A stretch of DNA of 25,756 nt, taken from positions 1 through 25,756 of the forward strand of contig JALKBU010000753.1 in assembly GCA_023091735.1 (NCBI GenBank). Direction: 5' to 3'. The stretch is from Trichomonas tenax (lineage: Eukaryota; Parabasalia; Trichomonadida; Trichomonadidae). The position numbers and the translations under genes are program-made. The notes below the pieces were generated by a model. The model had not been told where the DNA came from. It ran no database searches and was given only the letters and a program-made list of their open reading frames with translations. Below, piece by piece: positions 1 to 9,260 of the stretch (the stretch's first letter is position 1; each line of letters starts with the position of its first letter).

Positions 1-16
1 ATTATTCGTTTATAAT

Positions 17-22
17 TCATAT
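17..22 (+). promoter_or_regulatory. Possible initiator (Inr) motif
   Basis: TCATAT fits the trichomonad initiator pattern TCA(Y)(W)(W), and its A lies 9 bases before the ATG at 28. Known trichomonad Inr elements typically sit within about 20 bases of the start codon. A motif this short is common by chance in AT-rich DNA. Confidence 0.3.
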
Positions 23-27
23 TTACC

Positions 28-213
28 ATGCAAGACGGGATAATTTCGACCGAGTTTCTTGGTTTTCTTAGGTTTGGAGTGCAACAAAAACTTGCAATGA
101 ACAAAGAGAAATGGATGATGTGCTATCTTCAGGATGCTGATAGCACAAATAACATCCTTCACTATAAGGCCACAACTACTCATAATGAAGTCATCTTTGA
201 CTTCCAACATTGA
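28..213 (+). CDS. Possible small hypothetical protein (61 aa)
   Basis: This is an ATG-to-TGA frame of 61 codons. The stretch is less AT-rich than the spacer downstream and an Inr-like TCATAT lies 9 bases upstream of the ATG. The product has no recognisable domain, signal peptide or membrane segment. The opposite strand is also open here (ATG at 210), so the coding strand is not certain. It may be a real small gene, the remnant of a larger one, or a chance frame. I do not recognise the family. Confidence 0.3.
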   Translation: MQDGIISTEFLGFLRFGVQQKLAMNKEKWMMCYLQDADSTNNILHYKATTTHNEVIFDFQH

Positions 214-623
214 GTTCAATCCATTTCAACCTATTGACACTTTTCCATTTTTTCCCACGCAAACACGTCACTTTCCTTTATATTTGACATTATGACTCTA
301 TATGTCAAACATAATTTACATGTCAGAAAAGCACGTTGTTCTATTTTGTCCCAGTCCCTTTTTTTAATTTGTACTTTTAAATGCTATTTTGAGTGTTGAG
401 CAACTATTATAAGAAAAGTGATTCTGGAAATCTTTAATGCCGAAATAAGTTAAACTACTACTTTAAAGTGAAAATATCGAAATGAAATATATGATTTAAT
501 GACATTTACGCTTAAGCGTATATTTATAATATAGATGATAAATTTATAAAAAACAAATAATATGGTTAGAAACACTGGTTGAGGCATGGCTCTGAGTGGT
601 GGAATTTGCAGATGTATTGGTTG
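214..623. other. AT-rich spacer
   Basis: I see no coding sequence. The only structure noted is a short inverted repeat, TTTGACAT at 283-290 and ATGTCAAA at 302-309. It also holds the 3' flank of the kinase gene, which ends at 624; a TAAA on the minus strand near 540 could be its poly(A) signal. Confidence 0.4.
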
Positions 624-1544
624 CTAATTTGAGTCACAGACTTTGTTGAACTTGTTGACAAGCTTCGGGAGGGATGTCGCTGTGTTTGCCTTCTTTTCTT
701 GCTTATAATTCTTGATTTGTGGGAATTTCTTTTGGAAATCCTCGAAAAACTCAAGTAGTTCCTTGCTGCTGAGTCTCTCCTTTGGCTCTAAATAGAGGCA
801 TTTTGTGACAATTTGTCCAATTAAACCCAGTGACTTAATTAATAAAACGATTTTGCCCTTTCTGATGCTGTTAATGTGCTTTGCTTCACTTGTATCATCG
901 AATGGGAAGCAGAGTGATGACATAATATGAAGAGTGACGCCTAAACTCCACATATCAGCCTTCATTCCGTCATATTGCTCTGAAAAAAAGATTTCCGGTG
1001 GCATGAAGAACGCTGTTCCACACATAGTGCAGACAGCCGAAGCATTCTCCTTCGACATTCCAAAGTCGATAATTTTCGGATTCATATTTCTGTCGAACAA
1101 TATGTTGGACGGCTTTATGTCTCTGTGTGCGATTCCCCTCTTGTGAAGATAAACGAGAGCAGCAATCAGAGAACGTGTGATTCTAATTTGATCATCAAAG
1201 TTAAAGTGAACACCTGAAGCGAGAAGTGTATTAAGGTCCCCATTCTCCAAATATTCCATTACTATGCAGATAATATCCTGTCCATATATGACTTCATAGA
1301 CTTTGATGATGTTCGGGTGGTCAAAGCGGACAACGAGTCTCAATTCTCTCTCCAAATAGTTCAGCATATTGTTTTTCATCATCTTGACGCGATCTATTAT
1401 CTTAATAGCAACTCTTCTGTTAGATTTAAGATCTTTAGCAAGAACTACAACGGCGAAACCACCCTTGCCGAGGATCTTTGTGACCTTGTACTTGCCTATT
1501 ATATCCGGGATGCGAAGAAAACTCGAAGACTTTGTTGCAATCAT
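624..1544 (-). CDS. Serine/threonine protein kinase, CAMK/AMPK-like (306 aa)
   Basis: The protein should phosphorylate serine or threonine residues in the cytoplasm or nucleus. It is almost entirely one kinase domain. The glycine loop GKGGFAVV is at about 26-33, the ATP-binding Lys (VAIK) at 48 and the helix-C Glu at about 67. HRDIKPSN follows at 140-147, DFG at 160-162, an activation segment with CGT before MPPE at 181-184, and DMWSLG at about 197. All catalytic residues are present, so it is probably active. The C-terminal ~40 residues are basic and without a known domain. The start ATG gives only a short leader before the kinase fold, and the gene ends in TAG. Compact kinases of this style form very large families in trichomonads. 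A broken paralogue lies 1.9 kb away on the same strand. The substrate cannot be inferred. Confidence 0.93.
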   Translation of the reverse strand: MIATKSSSFLRIPDIIGKYKVTKILGKGGFAVVVLAKDLKSNRRVAIKIIDRVKMMKNNMLNYLERELRLVVRFDHPNIIKVYEVIYGQDIICIVMEYLENGDLNTLLASGVHFNFDDQIRITRSLIAALVYLHKRGIAHRDIKPSNILFDRNMNPKIIDFGMSKENASAVCTMCGTAFFMPPEIFFSEQYDGMKADMWSLGVTLHIMSSLCFPFDDTSEAKHINSIRKGKIVLLIKSLGLIGQIVTKCLYLEPKERLSSKELLEFFEDFQKKFPQIKNYKQEKKANTATSLPKLVNKFNKVCDSN

Positions 1545-2244
1545 GATAAATAAAAATAATATTTTTCTTTTTAAAAAATTGTGAATGATTGTTTAAAAAA
1601 GGAACCGAGAAATTGTGATAAATAAATGATATAGATCAATTTAGACAGGGAAAGAAATTCAATGTGACAAATTCGTTATTAGAAAAAAATAAAATTGTAA
1701 TCTATTCATAGTGGTAAACAAAATGAAAAGGGAGATAAAGTTTATTTTTTCAAAGAATTATTCGAAATTTTTCTATGTGTAATTACAGTCTAAAAAATCC
1801 TGCAGAATATTATTATACATACAATTATCTAAACATTGTCTACGAGAAACGATTTTTCACAAATTGATGAAAATCACAGCTTTACTTCATATGTAGGTGC
1901 TAAATTTAACGAAAAATGATTTTATTGTCAAATAGTTTCTGCACTTTTCTCATTGAATTTTGTAAAAATCAATTTTTCAGAATAGAAGTGTTTTAACTCT
2001 CAAATTTAGTTTTTAGCGACCAAAATTGGCGAAATTAGCATTACCATTATGTAATTGTTATAATAAACCATATTTTAAAAAGCAAATAAGGTTAAAAGTC
2101 ACGTTTTTTCACAATTTATTTGACACTGTTTACATTAATAAAATAGTATATATGATGCTAATTATTTTTCCATTGTTTTTATTTTTGAATACTTTATTTC
2201 TATTAATCAATAATTTCAGCAAATTCATTGGGAGGCTATGAGTA

Positions 2245-2264
2245 TAATGTGATGCATCACATTA
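2245..2264. repeat. Perfect 20-bp palindrome
   Basis: The sequence TAATGTGATG is followed directly by its own reverse complement CATCACATTA. It is followed at about 2280-2297 by ATGCAT-rich sequence. It could be a dimeric protein-binding site or a cruciform, or chance in a large AT-rich spacer. Confidence 0.6.
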
Positions 2265-2515
2265 AAAACATGTAATATGTGCATGCATCTATGCATATTG
2301 TCATCTCCGCAATGATTTTGTGTATTTATAAATTAAGATACTGAACAATTATTCAATTAGGAGCTTGTATTATTTGTAATATGTTACTATGTTGTTGGCA
2401 TGTGATATATTTATAATAAATTTTGCTATATATTCAATAATAAGCTGATATCAAATTGTTAATGAAAAATATGAAACGATATTATATATGTTTAACACTA
2501 CAACTATGTATGGCA

Positions 2516-2611
2516 TCACATAAGAGCCATATCTGCCCATACATGTTTGAACTGGTTCTGACCTCCAGAGTTGATACACTTCTGAATAGAAATACACTTT
2601 AAATCAAACAT
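2516..2611 (-). other. Short unrecognised ORF (31 codons)
   Basis: The frame runs from ATG at 2611 to TGA at 2516-2518. The peptide is compositionally protein-like, with W, C, H and Q residues and a stretch reading SGGQNQFKHVWADM. Nothing in it identifies a family. It is as likely to be a fragment of a decayed gene as a real microprotein. Confidence 0.15.
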
Positions 2612-3471
2612 GTACACAAAAATTTGTGTGGATATATAATGTTACGCCGTAGAAATGGATGAATATACAATAAAATTCATCAAAACTGATTTTTTTGTGA
2701 TTTTTTTGATCTTCGTTTGCCTTCGATTTCGAAATTGACGCTGAAATTAGATGGCTGTGATACTGCAGTCTACGAATATACGAGTTTTGGAATGCATTCG
2801 CGGCCAATTGTTTGACAAAAAAATTAGAAACCAATTTTAAGCTTTGATCTTTTGTCGGGTTTCGACAATAGACATTGTGAGTTTATATTTCCATCCGATG
2901 TGATTTGATTTCATAGTGAAACGATATTTCAATAGTATGATTCAATAGACGTCGAACACATATCTAATCATTATATTTTCGCATTGTGTGTTTATCTCTA
3001 AACTCTTTTTGCCTAATAATCAACTTTCGATTTGAAATTTTTTCAATATACATCGATTTAACTAAACACATTGAAATTAGCTATGAAAACCTTAGTTGTT
3101 ATGCTGACTAAAGTGAATTTTGTTATTATCAATAATTGCACTTTTATCAAAAATATTCAAGTGATAAATCACTCTTATCGGCTAGTTCACGATAAAACTT
3201 TGTTTTATGTCACCTATAAAATATAAAACTACTGTGGTCAGTCATAAAAATAACATTTTTGATCGATATATTTGAAGATTAAAATTGCAATTGAGCATAT
3301 CTTTTTGGCATTTCAAAACTGAAAGAAATAGATCCAAGCTATGATGTATTAATCAATTAAACAAAAAATTGGAAATGATCAAAAATATCAAAACCAATAA
3401 ATGCCATAATGAGCAAAAATGCTTGGGAATTTCGAAATATAAAACAGATAGTTTATAATTAACAAGCGAGA

Positions 3472-4440
3472 TTATAAAGATTTGAAGTGTTTGCCCTTCG
3501 TTCGTGTTTTGATGACATGAGCAGAGAGTTTGACTCTTGCGTTCGCTTGCAGGTTCTGCGCGAAGTTTCTAAAGCTCAACCTAGGAAGTGTAGCACCGCA
3601 TTTTATGATTTTATCATTTGATTTAATAATTCTTCCTCTTGCGTTTTCTATCTTGATAATGAGTTCATCGCATCTGGAGCGTTTAGTAGGGTCTATGTTC
3701 AAAGCTTCACTGATTATATCCACGAAACAAGGACAACAGCAAAGTTGCAATTTGAGATTTCCTTCTCGAAAGTCTCTGATATAGGAAGCCTCAGAAGAAG
3801 CGAATGGGAACTGAGAACAGTTTAAAATATGAAGAGTTACTGCTAAAGACCAAATATCAGCCATTTTTCCATCGTATTGGCATCCTTTGAGGACCTCAGG
3901 AGGAATAAACATTGAAATTACGCATAATGGGTTAAGTTTCGATGGTTTTTCTTTTGATAATCCAAAATCGATTAATTTAGGACGCATTTCGGAATCGAAC
4001 AATATATTCTCCGGCTTTATATCCATGTGGAAGATTCCCCTCTTATGTATATAACTGACAGCGGCAACGATTTCAGATGAAGTTCGTAATTGGTCTTCTA
4101 TAGAGAAAGAAAATCTCTGTGACAGTAGAGACTGCAGGTTCCCGTTCTCCAGGTATTCCATAACAATCATAATGATGTCTTCTTCGTAAATAACTTCATA
4201 AACTTTAACGATATTCGGATGTTCCAATCTTTCGCTCAATCGAAGTTCGTTCTAGAGATATGACAGCATTCCGTATTTTACCATCTCGTTCCTATTCATT
4301 ATTTTAAATGCAACTTGTTGATTTGTTCTTTTGTCGACAGCGAGTACCACAACACTGTACCCGCCTTTGCCTATAGTCTTAATGACGCTGTATTTTTTAG
4401 TCTCTAATGGCACGCGAATGGGCTCTTCGATGCCGATCAT
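3472..4440 (-). pseudogene. Broken serine/threonine kinase paralogue (in-frame TAG)
   Basis: This is a second compact kinase, clearly homologous to the one at 624-1544: both share the HPNI.KVYEVIY and VMEYLENG blocks. The N-terminal part carries GKGGYSVV and the Lys of VAFK. The frame is then cut by TAG at 4252-4254, at the position matching a Glu in the intact copy. Reading resumes in the same frame and runs to TAA at 3472-3474. Other key positions have changed: HRD is HMD, and CGT in the activation segment is CVI. DFG, PPE and the helix-C Glu remain. The start is taken as the ATG at 4440, since upstream in-frame codons lack ATG. Loss of catalytic motifs together with a nonsense codon argues for a dead gene. 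TAG ends the intact paralogue, which speaks against recoding. A sequencing error at the TAG remains possible. Confidence 0.85.
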
Positions 4441-5466
4441 TTTTCTATTAAAGATTTTCAAAAGATAAATTGTAAAATGATATATTTCGTTGTGAAAAGA
4501 TATATTTCGATGGAATTTTCGCTGTCAAGATTTTGAATGGAAAAATTAAATTGGAAATTTGTAACCTACATAATAAATGTATGTTATAAAAGTGAAGGTT
4601 CACAAAAAATTTCATTGAAAATTTTAAATTTTTGAGGGAAAATTCTACAGGTCTTGAAATCGCTTTTTCTCAGAAAAAAAACTTCTTTGTTATATATATC
4701 ATATATTACATTCAATTTTTTGAAAAGTTTGTATATATCAAAAATAATCATAATTTTGCACACACATTCATATGTTGAAGCATTTTGAAAAGTCATTTTT
4801 GAAAAAGATGACGTAGGAAGCGAAATAGTGAATTAAATTCAAAATGGACAAGTTTTTTGGTTATCAAAATGGTTATACTTAAAGATTTCGCTGTCGATTT
4901 GACAACATCGTTATTATTGTCACGTTTGTTTATTTTTTGAGAGGAAATTAGGTATTTTACATTACATTTTTATTATTTACGTGGCAAGGATGTCCTCAAT
5001 TTTCATTTGAATTGTTAGGAAAGACATTGAAACAAAATGAGAAGAAATGTAGATTAATTGTGCATTTGTAGAGAAAGACAAAACGATAATTCGATATATT
5101 ACCGTATATCAATATTCACAAAGAAAAATCATCTTTTCCATGATATGTATAAGTTTATTTTGTTAAAATCACTCAAATCGATTTGCTGTAGCGAGTAGTA
5201 TGGATAATTTTCGTTGTTTTTCATTTTCTTATCAAACTGACATCGATATTGGATATATGATATTTAATATCGTATAATTCTATTAACTTCAAGCATTCTA
5301 TGAATATTTTATAGAGAAAACAATAGATTATCGCATATTGTTTCTTTGAAATTGAAAAAAAAAATATAACAACGGAAAAGAATTTGTCAATAATTTATAG
5401 GCAAAAAGTGAAATACTTTCAAAATAATGCATATGCCAATAAAGATTTTTTGATTATATTTGTGCA
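4441..5466. other. AT-rich spacer
   Basis: I see no gene. A TCATTTTAC on the minus strand with its A at 4478 fits the Inr pattern, 37 bases upstream of the broken kinase ATG. The rest is low-complexity A/T sequence. Confidence 0.4.
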
Positions 5467-5557
5467 GGGGGAGACCCTCGAAATCAAAAAAATAAATAGG
5501 GAAGACCCTGCAAATCAAAAATTAAATAGGGGAGACCCTCGAAATCAAAAATTTTGA
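5467..5557 (+). repeat. Three ~30-bp tandem repeats abutting a start codon
   Basis: Three copies of a unit with the core GAGACCCTCGAAATCAAAA occur. The AGACCCT cores begin at 5472, 5503 and 5533, so the spacing is 31 and 30 bases. Units one and three are nearly identical; unit two carries CCTGC in place of CCTCG. The array ends only a few bases before the ATG at 5558, and a TGA stands directly before that ATG, so the repeats are not translated with it. They therefore lie in the promoter or 5' leader. Confidence 0.85.
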
Positions 5558-6772
5558 ATGTGGGGAATAACATTACCAAAAAGAGGACCCACATCTATAA
5601 TGAAAAAGCCACAAAACAGCAAAAACGAAAAAGAAGTTAAAATAGTGCGCTCTGAACAGGAATTGATGAATAAATACAAATTATTTAACGATGCATTAAA
5701 AAAATATGAAGAAGAAAGAGATAATTTTCAAGAAATACAAGTGGCACCGAACAGCGCTGAGATAATAGAGAACATACAAGAAAATTTAGAGGTTTATTCG
5801 CAAATGTTAGATGATAGAAATTTAATTTCTGAAAAATTGCTCTCAGAACCAATACACTCGCTAGAAAATGATGAATGGCTTCTCAAAAAACTAAGTGATG
5901 AGAACTTTGACATTCAAGAAGAAATAAAAATTTTATTACAAGTGATAAATACGCCGAATGATACAATAAAACAAGCTGAAAAAGTAAATATCGATACTGA
6001 AACGCGCAGAAATAACATCAAAATGAATCTAGCGCAGACAAATTCAAAAAATATTGAATTTGAAACCGAAATTTCAACGATTACGAAAGAAATTGATCAA
6101 CTGGAACAGATAAAACTTCAATCTGAAAAAGAAAACAAAAATGAAATCCAACAAAATCAAACTAACGAAATTATAAAAATCAAAAAAGAGCCAAGTATTG
6201 AAGGAATAGACCAATATATATTCGAAAAACAGGTTTATGAAGCGAATTTAGAAGAAGTGAAGTTGCGTGAACACATTTTAGAAGATAATAAGAAAGAAAA
6301 TCAAGAAATTTTACAACATTTGCAAAAACAAGTCGATGAGTTAAGAAATTCCACACAAAACACAAATAACAACTCAAGTATACTAGAATTAGACATCAAT
6401 GACTTTTCCAAAAAATTAGCAGATTTAGATGTTGAATTAATGCAGAAAAAACGGCAGCTGGAGAACAACAGCAGACTCATAGAGCATAACAATGATCAAA
6501 AGAACAATTTAGCAAATAGAAAATCGAAAATCGAAGAATTAAAAGCACAAATCGAAAAGAAAAAGAATACTATACAGGAGAAAAAAGACAGAATAGCGAT
6601 ATTACAGACTGAATTAGAGTCTATTACGAAGAATAACAAAGATAAAGAAGAAGAAATACAACGTCAAAAAGAACCTGAGAAAGATCCCAACGAAATCGAC
6701 AGCTCTATACTGAACATCTCATTAGACCTTGACATATCTCATGATGATGATATAAAATTTTTGTTTTGGTAA
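5558..6772 (+). CDS. Coiled-coil protein of unknown function (404 aa)
   Basis: The protein is almost entirely predicted coiled coil. From about residue 20 to 385 it is dominated by E, K, Q, N, I and L in heptad-like order, with long segments free of Pro and Gly. It has no signal peptide, membrane segment or catalytic motif. The last ~25 residues are acidic and rich in D, S and I, ending in a run of aspartates and FLFW. The ATG at 5558 is preceded immediately by TGA, so the frame cannot start earlier; Met15 at 5600 is an alternative. The stop TAA is followed at once by AATAAAATA. Trichomonads commonly use a TAAA signal near the stop. A structural or cytoskeletal role is a guess from composition only. 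I do not recognise the family. Confidence 0.85.
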   Translation: MWGITLPKRGPTSIMKKPQNSKNEKEVKIVRSEQELMNKYKLFNDALKKYEEERDNFQEIQVAPNSAEIIENIQENLEVYSQMLDDRNLISEKLLSEPIHSLENDEWLLKKLSDENFDIQEEIKILLQVINTPNDTIKQAEKVNIDTETRRNNIKMNLAQTNSKNIEFETEISTITKEIDQLEQIKLQSEKENKNEIQQNQTNEIIKIKKEPSIEGIDQYIFEKQVYEANLEEVKLREHILEDNKKENQEILQHLQKQVDELRNSTQNTNNNSSILELDINDFSKKLADLDVELMQKKRQLENNSRLIEHNNDQKNNLANRKSKIEELKAQIEKKKNTIQEKKDRIAILQTELESITKNNKDKEEEIQRQKEPEKDPNEIDSSILNISLDLDISHDDDIKFLFW

Positions 6773-7186
6773 TAAAATACTATATTAGTTTAACCTTTAC
6801 CGCTTTTTCTACCTTCTCATTCATTGTATAGCTGTATTTTTCGATATTAAATAAGAATAAATATTCTAAAAAGATTTTTTTCTTGTAAAATTAAATTGAT
6901 TTCTCTAGTTTTACATTTAGAAATTCAAAATTTTGAAATTTCGAAAATCAGAATATGTAATTATGATCTATAATGGAAAGGATATTAAAATACATCAACA
7001 CTAGCAAAAATCAAAAATATTTTTGATAAAATTCTTCAAAAATATAACATTGTTCTCTATAAGTTAATATTTAAAAAGAGAGGTAAAAATATATTTAAAG
7101 AGATACTGCATAGATTTACAAGTTAAATATGGTTGAAAAAATATCGATATAAAATAAACAAAACACACATAAAACGTTATAAAATA
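6773..7186. other. AT-rich spacer
   Basis: Poly-A/T-rich sequence without any convincing frame. It contains the 3' flank of the plus-strand coiled-coil gene (TAATAAAATA at 6770-6779) and the region downstream of the broken cyclin-like gene on the other strand. Confidence 0.4.
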
Positions 7187-7532
7187 TTATACCTGATTCA
7201 TAGGTCTCTGAAGAGGCATTGGACGGCGCTGGAAATTTTTCTGTTTTTCATAAGTAATTGATCGCATTGGTCTAAAACAATTTTGTAATTGATTTACAAG
7301 AAGTAAATAATGCCGCGACCATCATAACGAACAGGTTATAGGGACACTCCTGTGTCGTTTTGAAGTAATTCTATAACATAACAAATGCAGTCGCTATTAT
7401 CGGACTCAATTCGAGCTTTAGATTAATTCTGGATTTGCAAATCAGCGTCCAAACGGTCCTCCTTTGATCATCGCTCCACGTAGTGCTGATCACCGAGAAA
7501 TCTTCAGCGCGTGAGTTCTCACGCACACTCAT
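7187..7532 (-). pseudogene. Broken cyclin-like gene
   Basis: Read on the minus strand from ATG at 7532, the product resembles the first half of a cyclin box. A segment reading LSPIIATAFVML is followed by NYFKTTQECPYNLF and then VMMVAALFTSCK. This matches the pattern seen in cyclin box helices 2-3 of transcription-type cyclins (an ATA..L..RF stretch, then an Ala-rich LF.ACK stretch). A TAG at 7371-7373 interrupts it, where many cyclins have a Tyr after ATA..L. The frame then meets TAG at 7272-7274. One base removed from the A-run just before that would continue into FRPMRSITYEKQKNF and end at TAA 7187-7189. The second half of a cyclin is missing. It is probably a pseudogene fragment. An intron-containing gene is possible but I see no trichomonad-type splice motifs. 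The family call rests on motif resemblance only. Confidence 0.5.
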
Positions 7533-7731
7533 TTTCTGTAACAATTTCTTTCGCACCAAAAAAAATTTAAATCTATAATCTGTAGACCGCATAGATGATA
7601 ATATGCGTGGTAAAAATTCTCATAGATTTGTGTATAGGTTTTATAAATTTGACATTATAATTTGTTTTTATTATATATTATCGTTGTGAAAGAGAATACT
7701 GAAGAGAAAAAATTGATTGTTGACGAAATTC

Positions 7732-8082
7732 GGACGTTTTTTGCCACGGCGTCTTAGGGCGTCTTCAACGAATTTTTTTCAAGACTTTGCGTCTCCAAAT
7801 GAACTTCAGTTTCCCCGGCGGAAAAACACAACAAGAAGTGCTTTCTTAAGTGATTGTGCTTCATGCAAGTGATGATATGCTTCGCCAACTCTCATATTTA
7901 ATAGGCGTGGCTTTGCTCCCGAAAACACATCGAAAATTTCCCGCATTTGTCTTTCATTTGGGGACGTGAAGCGTCAAAAACATTTCATTGGGGACGCCAT
8001 AAACCATTCAAAATTGAATGGTTTACAACGGGGACGCCCTGAGACGCCGTGGCAAAAAGCGTCCAGAAATTGGTAAATGAAA
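7732..8082. mobile_element. GACGC-rich non-coding repeat element, copy 1 (MITE-like)
   Basis: This is a ~333-bp element with terminal inverted repeats of 32 bases and two mismatches. The left repeat is 7732-7763, starting GGACGTTTTTTGCCACGG; the right is 8033-8064, starting GGACGCTTTTTGCCACGG when read on the minus strand. Both end in AGGGCGTC. GCGTC/GACGC words recur throughout, as GCGTC near the left end and GACGC near the right. An internal palindrome AAACCATTCAA/TTGAATGGTTT lies near 8002-8025. The centre has no credible gene. A near-identical copy lies at 15866-16209, and similarity continues 18 bases past the right inverted repeat to 8082. Size, inverted ends and lack of coding capacity fit a non-autonomous DNA transposon. 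I could not settle a target-site duplication. Confidence 0.8.
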
Positions 8083-8483
8083 TATTTATAATTTTTGATT
8101 CTAAATAGATATATCAACCAATTGTAAAATAATCATATAAAAATTTGAGAGCAAAATTTATTTCGTTAGGTGAAGATGTAAAATATAATATATAATATAA
8201 AATCAATAAAAAATTCAAGTTCTACATCAATTTAGCACATATATTTTTGTTATACACTGTTTTTATCTATTAATAGCAATATTCTTCATTAAAATTGATT
8301 ATCGGAAAACAACATTCTATAAAATTATTTACATCCTAAAAGAAAAACTATTTATTAAAGAATGGATCTTTATTGACATTTAAATATTTATGAATATTTG
8401 ATATCAATATATAATCATACGATAACATATTGTTTTTCTATAATAGCATTAAGGAAATATTCGAGTCAATGTTATCCATATAA
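8083..8483. other. AT-rich spacer
   Basis: No gene or repeat seen; A/T-rich sequence between the repeat element and the RRM gene. Confidence 0.4.
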
Positions 8484-9260
8484 ATGAAATTTATTAATAT
8501 TTGTTCTATTGTTGAGAAAAAGAAACAAAATAAAAAATTAAAAAGTGCCAAAAAATTAATGTATTCACAGAACAGAGAAAGATTCAGTTACAACGACGAT
8601 TACCAAAGTCGACAGCAGAGTCACCAACGCATATCCAGACCTCCAACGCCCGCCAGTTACAACTCAAATAATTTCAGAAAAGAATTTACGCGATCAATGA
8701 GGATAAACGGGTTCTCAAAAGACACAAATCCTAACACTGTCATTGATTACATTGAATCTTTTGGTCCAATGTTTAATTTCACAAATAATATTCCGAATTA
8801 CGGCAGTGTAAGCTTTTCCATGTATGACAGTAGACATATTTTACAGATTAAAATGAAAATCCGCCACCAAAAGATATTTGATGCAAAACTTTATTGTGAA
8901 TCTGAAAAAGATCGACAAAATATTTGCGATACAGTTCGTTTGTCACCGAAATTCTTAAGTAGACCGATAATTCCGGATCAAATCAAAAATGAATTAATGA
9001 CTTACGGCGATATTTCAACTTGCAATCAATTATTTCCAAATGCGTTCGTTGTTAAGTTTTACGATTGCAGGGTTCCGAGGGCTGTTGTCGAAAGTGGACC
9101 AAAATTGATCAATTCAACAGTTTATATTCCTGATTATTTTAATGATAATCCAGATCAGGTCGAGAATCAGTTGTATGTTTTAGATGCAGTCCAACCGTAT
9201 CCTAAAGAAAGTTTACAAACTACAATTCAAAAAATTAACGAAAAAACTGATGAAAACTGA
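8484..9260 (+). CDS. RNA-binding protein with two RRM-like domains (Mei2-like style, 258 aa)
   Basis: The protein probably binds RNA. Two divergent RRM folds can be traced. The first, at about 67-140, has SMRINGFS as RNP2 and YGSVSFSMYDSRHI as the RNP1 region. The second, at about 148-215, has DTVRLSP as RNP2 and NAFVVKFYDCRVPRAV as the RNP1 region. The 'FYD.R.....' pattern after strand 3 recalls Mei2-type RRMs; this is inference. A basic, Q/S/R-rich tail before the first RRM looks disordered. The first ATG at 8484 adds 25 lysine-rich residues encoded by very A-rich DNA. The ATG at 8559 (starting MYSQNRERF) may be the true start and gives 233 aa. The C-terminal ~40 residues are acidic and amide-rich. 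No neighbour suggests a specific pathway. Confidence 0.75.
   Translation: MKFINICSIVEKKKQNKKLKSAKKLMYSQNRERFSYNDDYQSRQQSHQRISRPPTPASYNSNNFRKEFTRSMRINGFSKDTNPNTVIDYIESFGPMFNFTNNIPNYGSVSFSMYDSRHILQIKMKIRHQKIFDAKLYCESEKDRQNICDTVRLSPKFLSRPIIPDQIKNELMTYGDISTCNQLFPNAFVVKFYDCRVPRAVVESGPKLINSTVYIPDYFNDNPDQVENQLYVLDAVQPYPKESLQTTIQKINEKTDEN

Larger units (their letters stand above)
1545..3471. other. Long AT-rich spacer between two kinase paralogues
   Basis: No convincing gene. Two slightly GC-richer islands (about 2515-2611 and 2700-2835) carry short frames. The minus-strand frame 2516-2611 is 31 codons from ATG to TGA. A plus-strand frame at about 2700-2815 is also open. I recognise neither, and they may be scraps of decayed genes. 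A perfect 20-bp palindrome lies at 2245-2264 and is listed separately. Confidence 0.4.

Noticed and set aside
3472..4440. Stop-codon reassignment (TAG = Glu/Gln) to explain the kinase and cyclin interruptions
   Set aside because: TAG ends the intact kinase (624) and the large coiled-coil gene (10774), TAA and TGA also occur inside broken frames, and the interrupted kinase has lost catalytic motifs.
4584..4796. Minus-strand 70-codon frame in the spacer
   Set aside because: It is A/T-driven, lies in low-complexity sequence, and has no start context or protein-like pattern.
7200..7300. Short GT-AG intron in the cyclin-like gene (GTAAAT...TTTTAG, 26 bases)
   Set aside because: It lacks the trichomonad-type splice motifs I would expect (GTATGT-like donor, ACTAACACACAG-like acceptor) and removing it does not restore the better reading frame.
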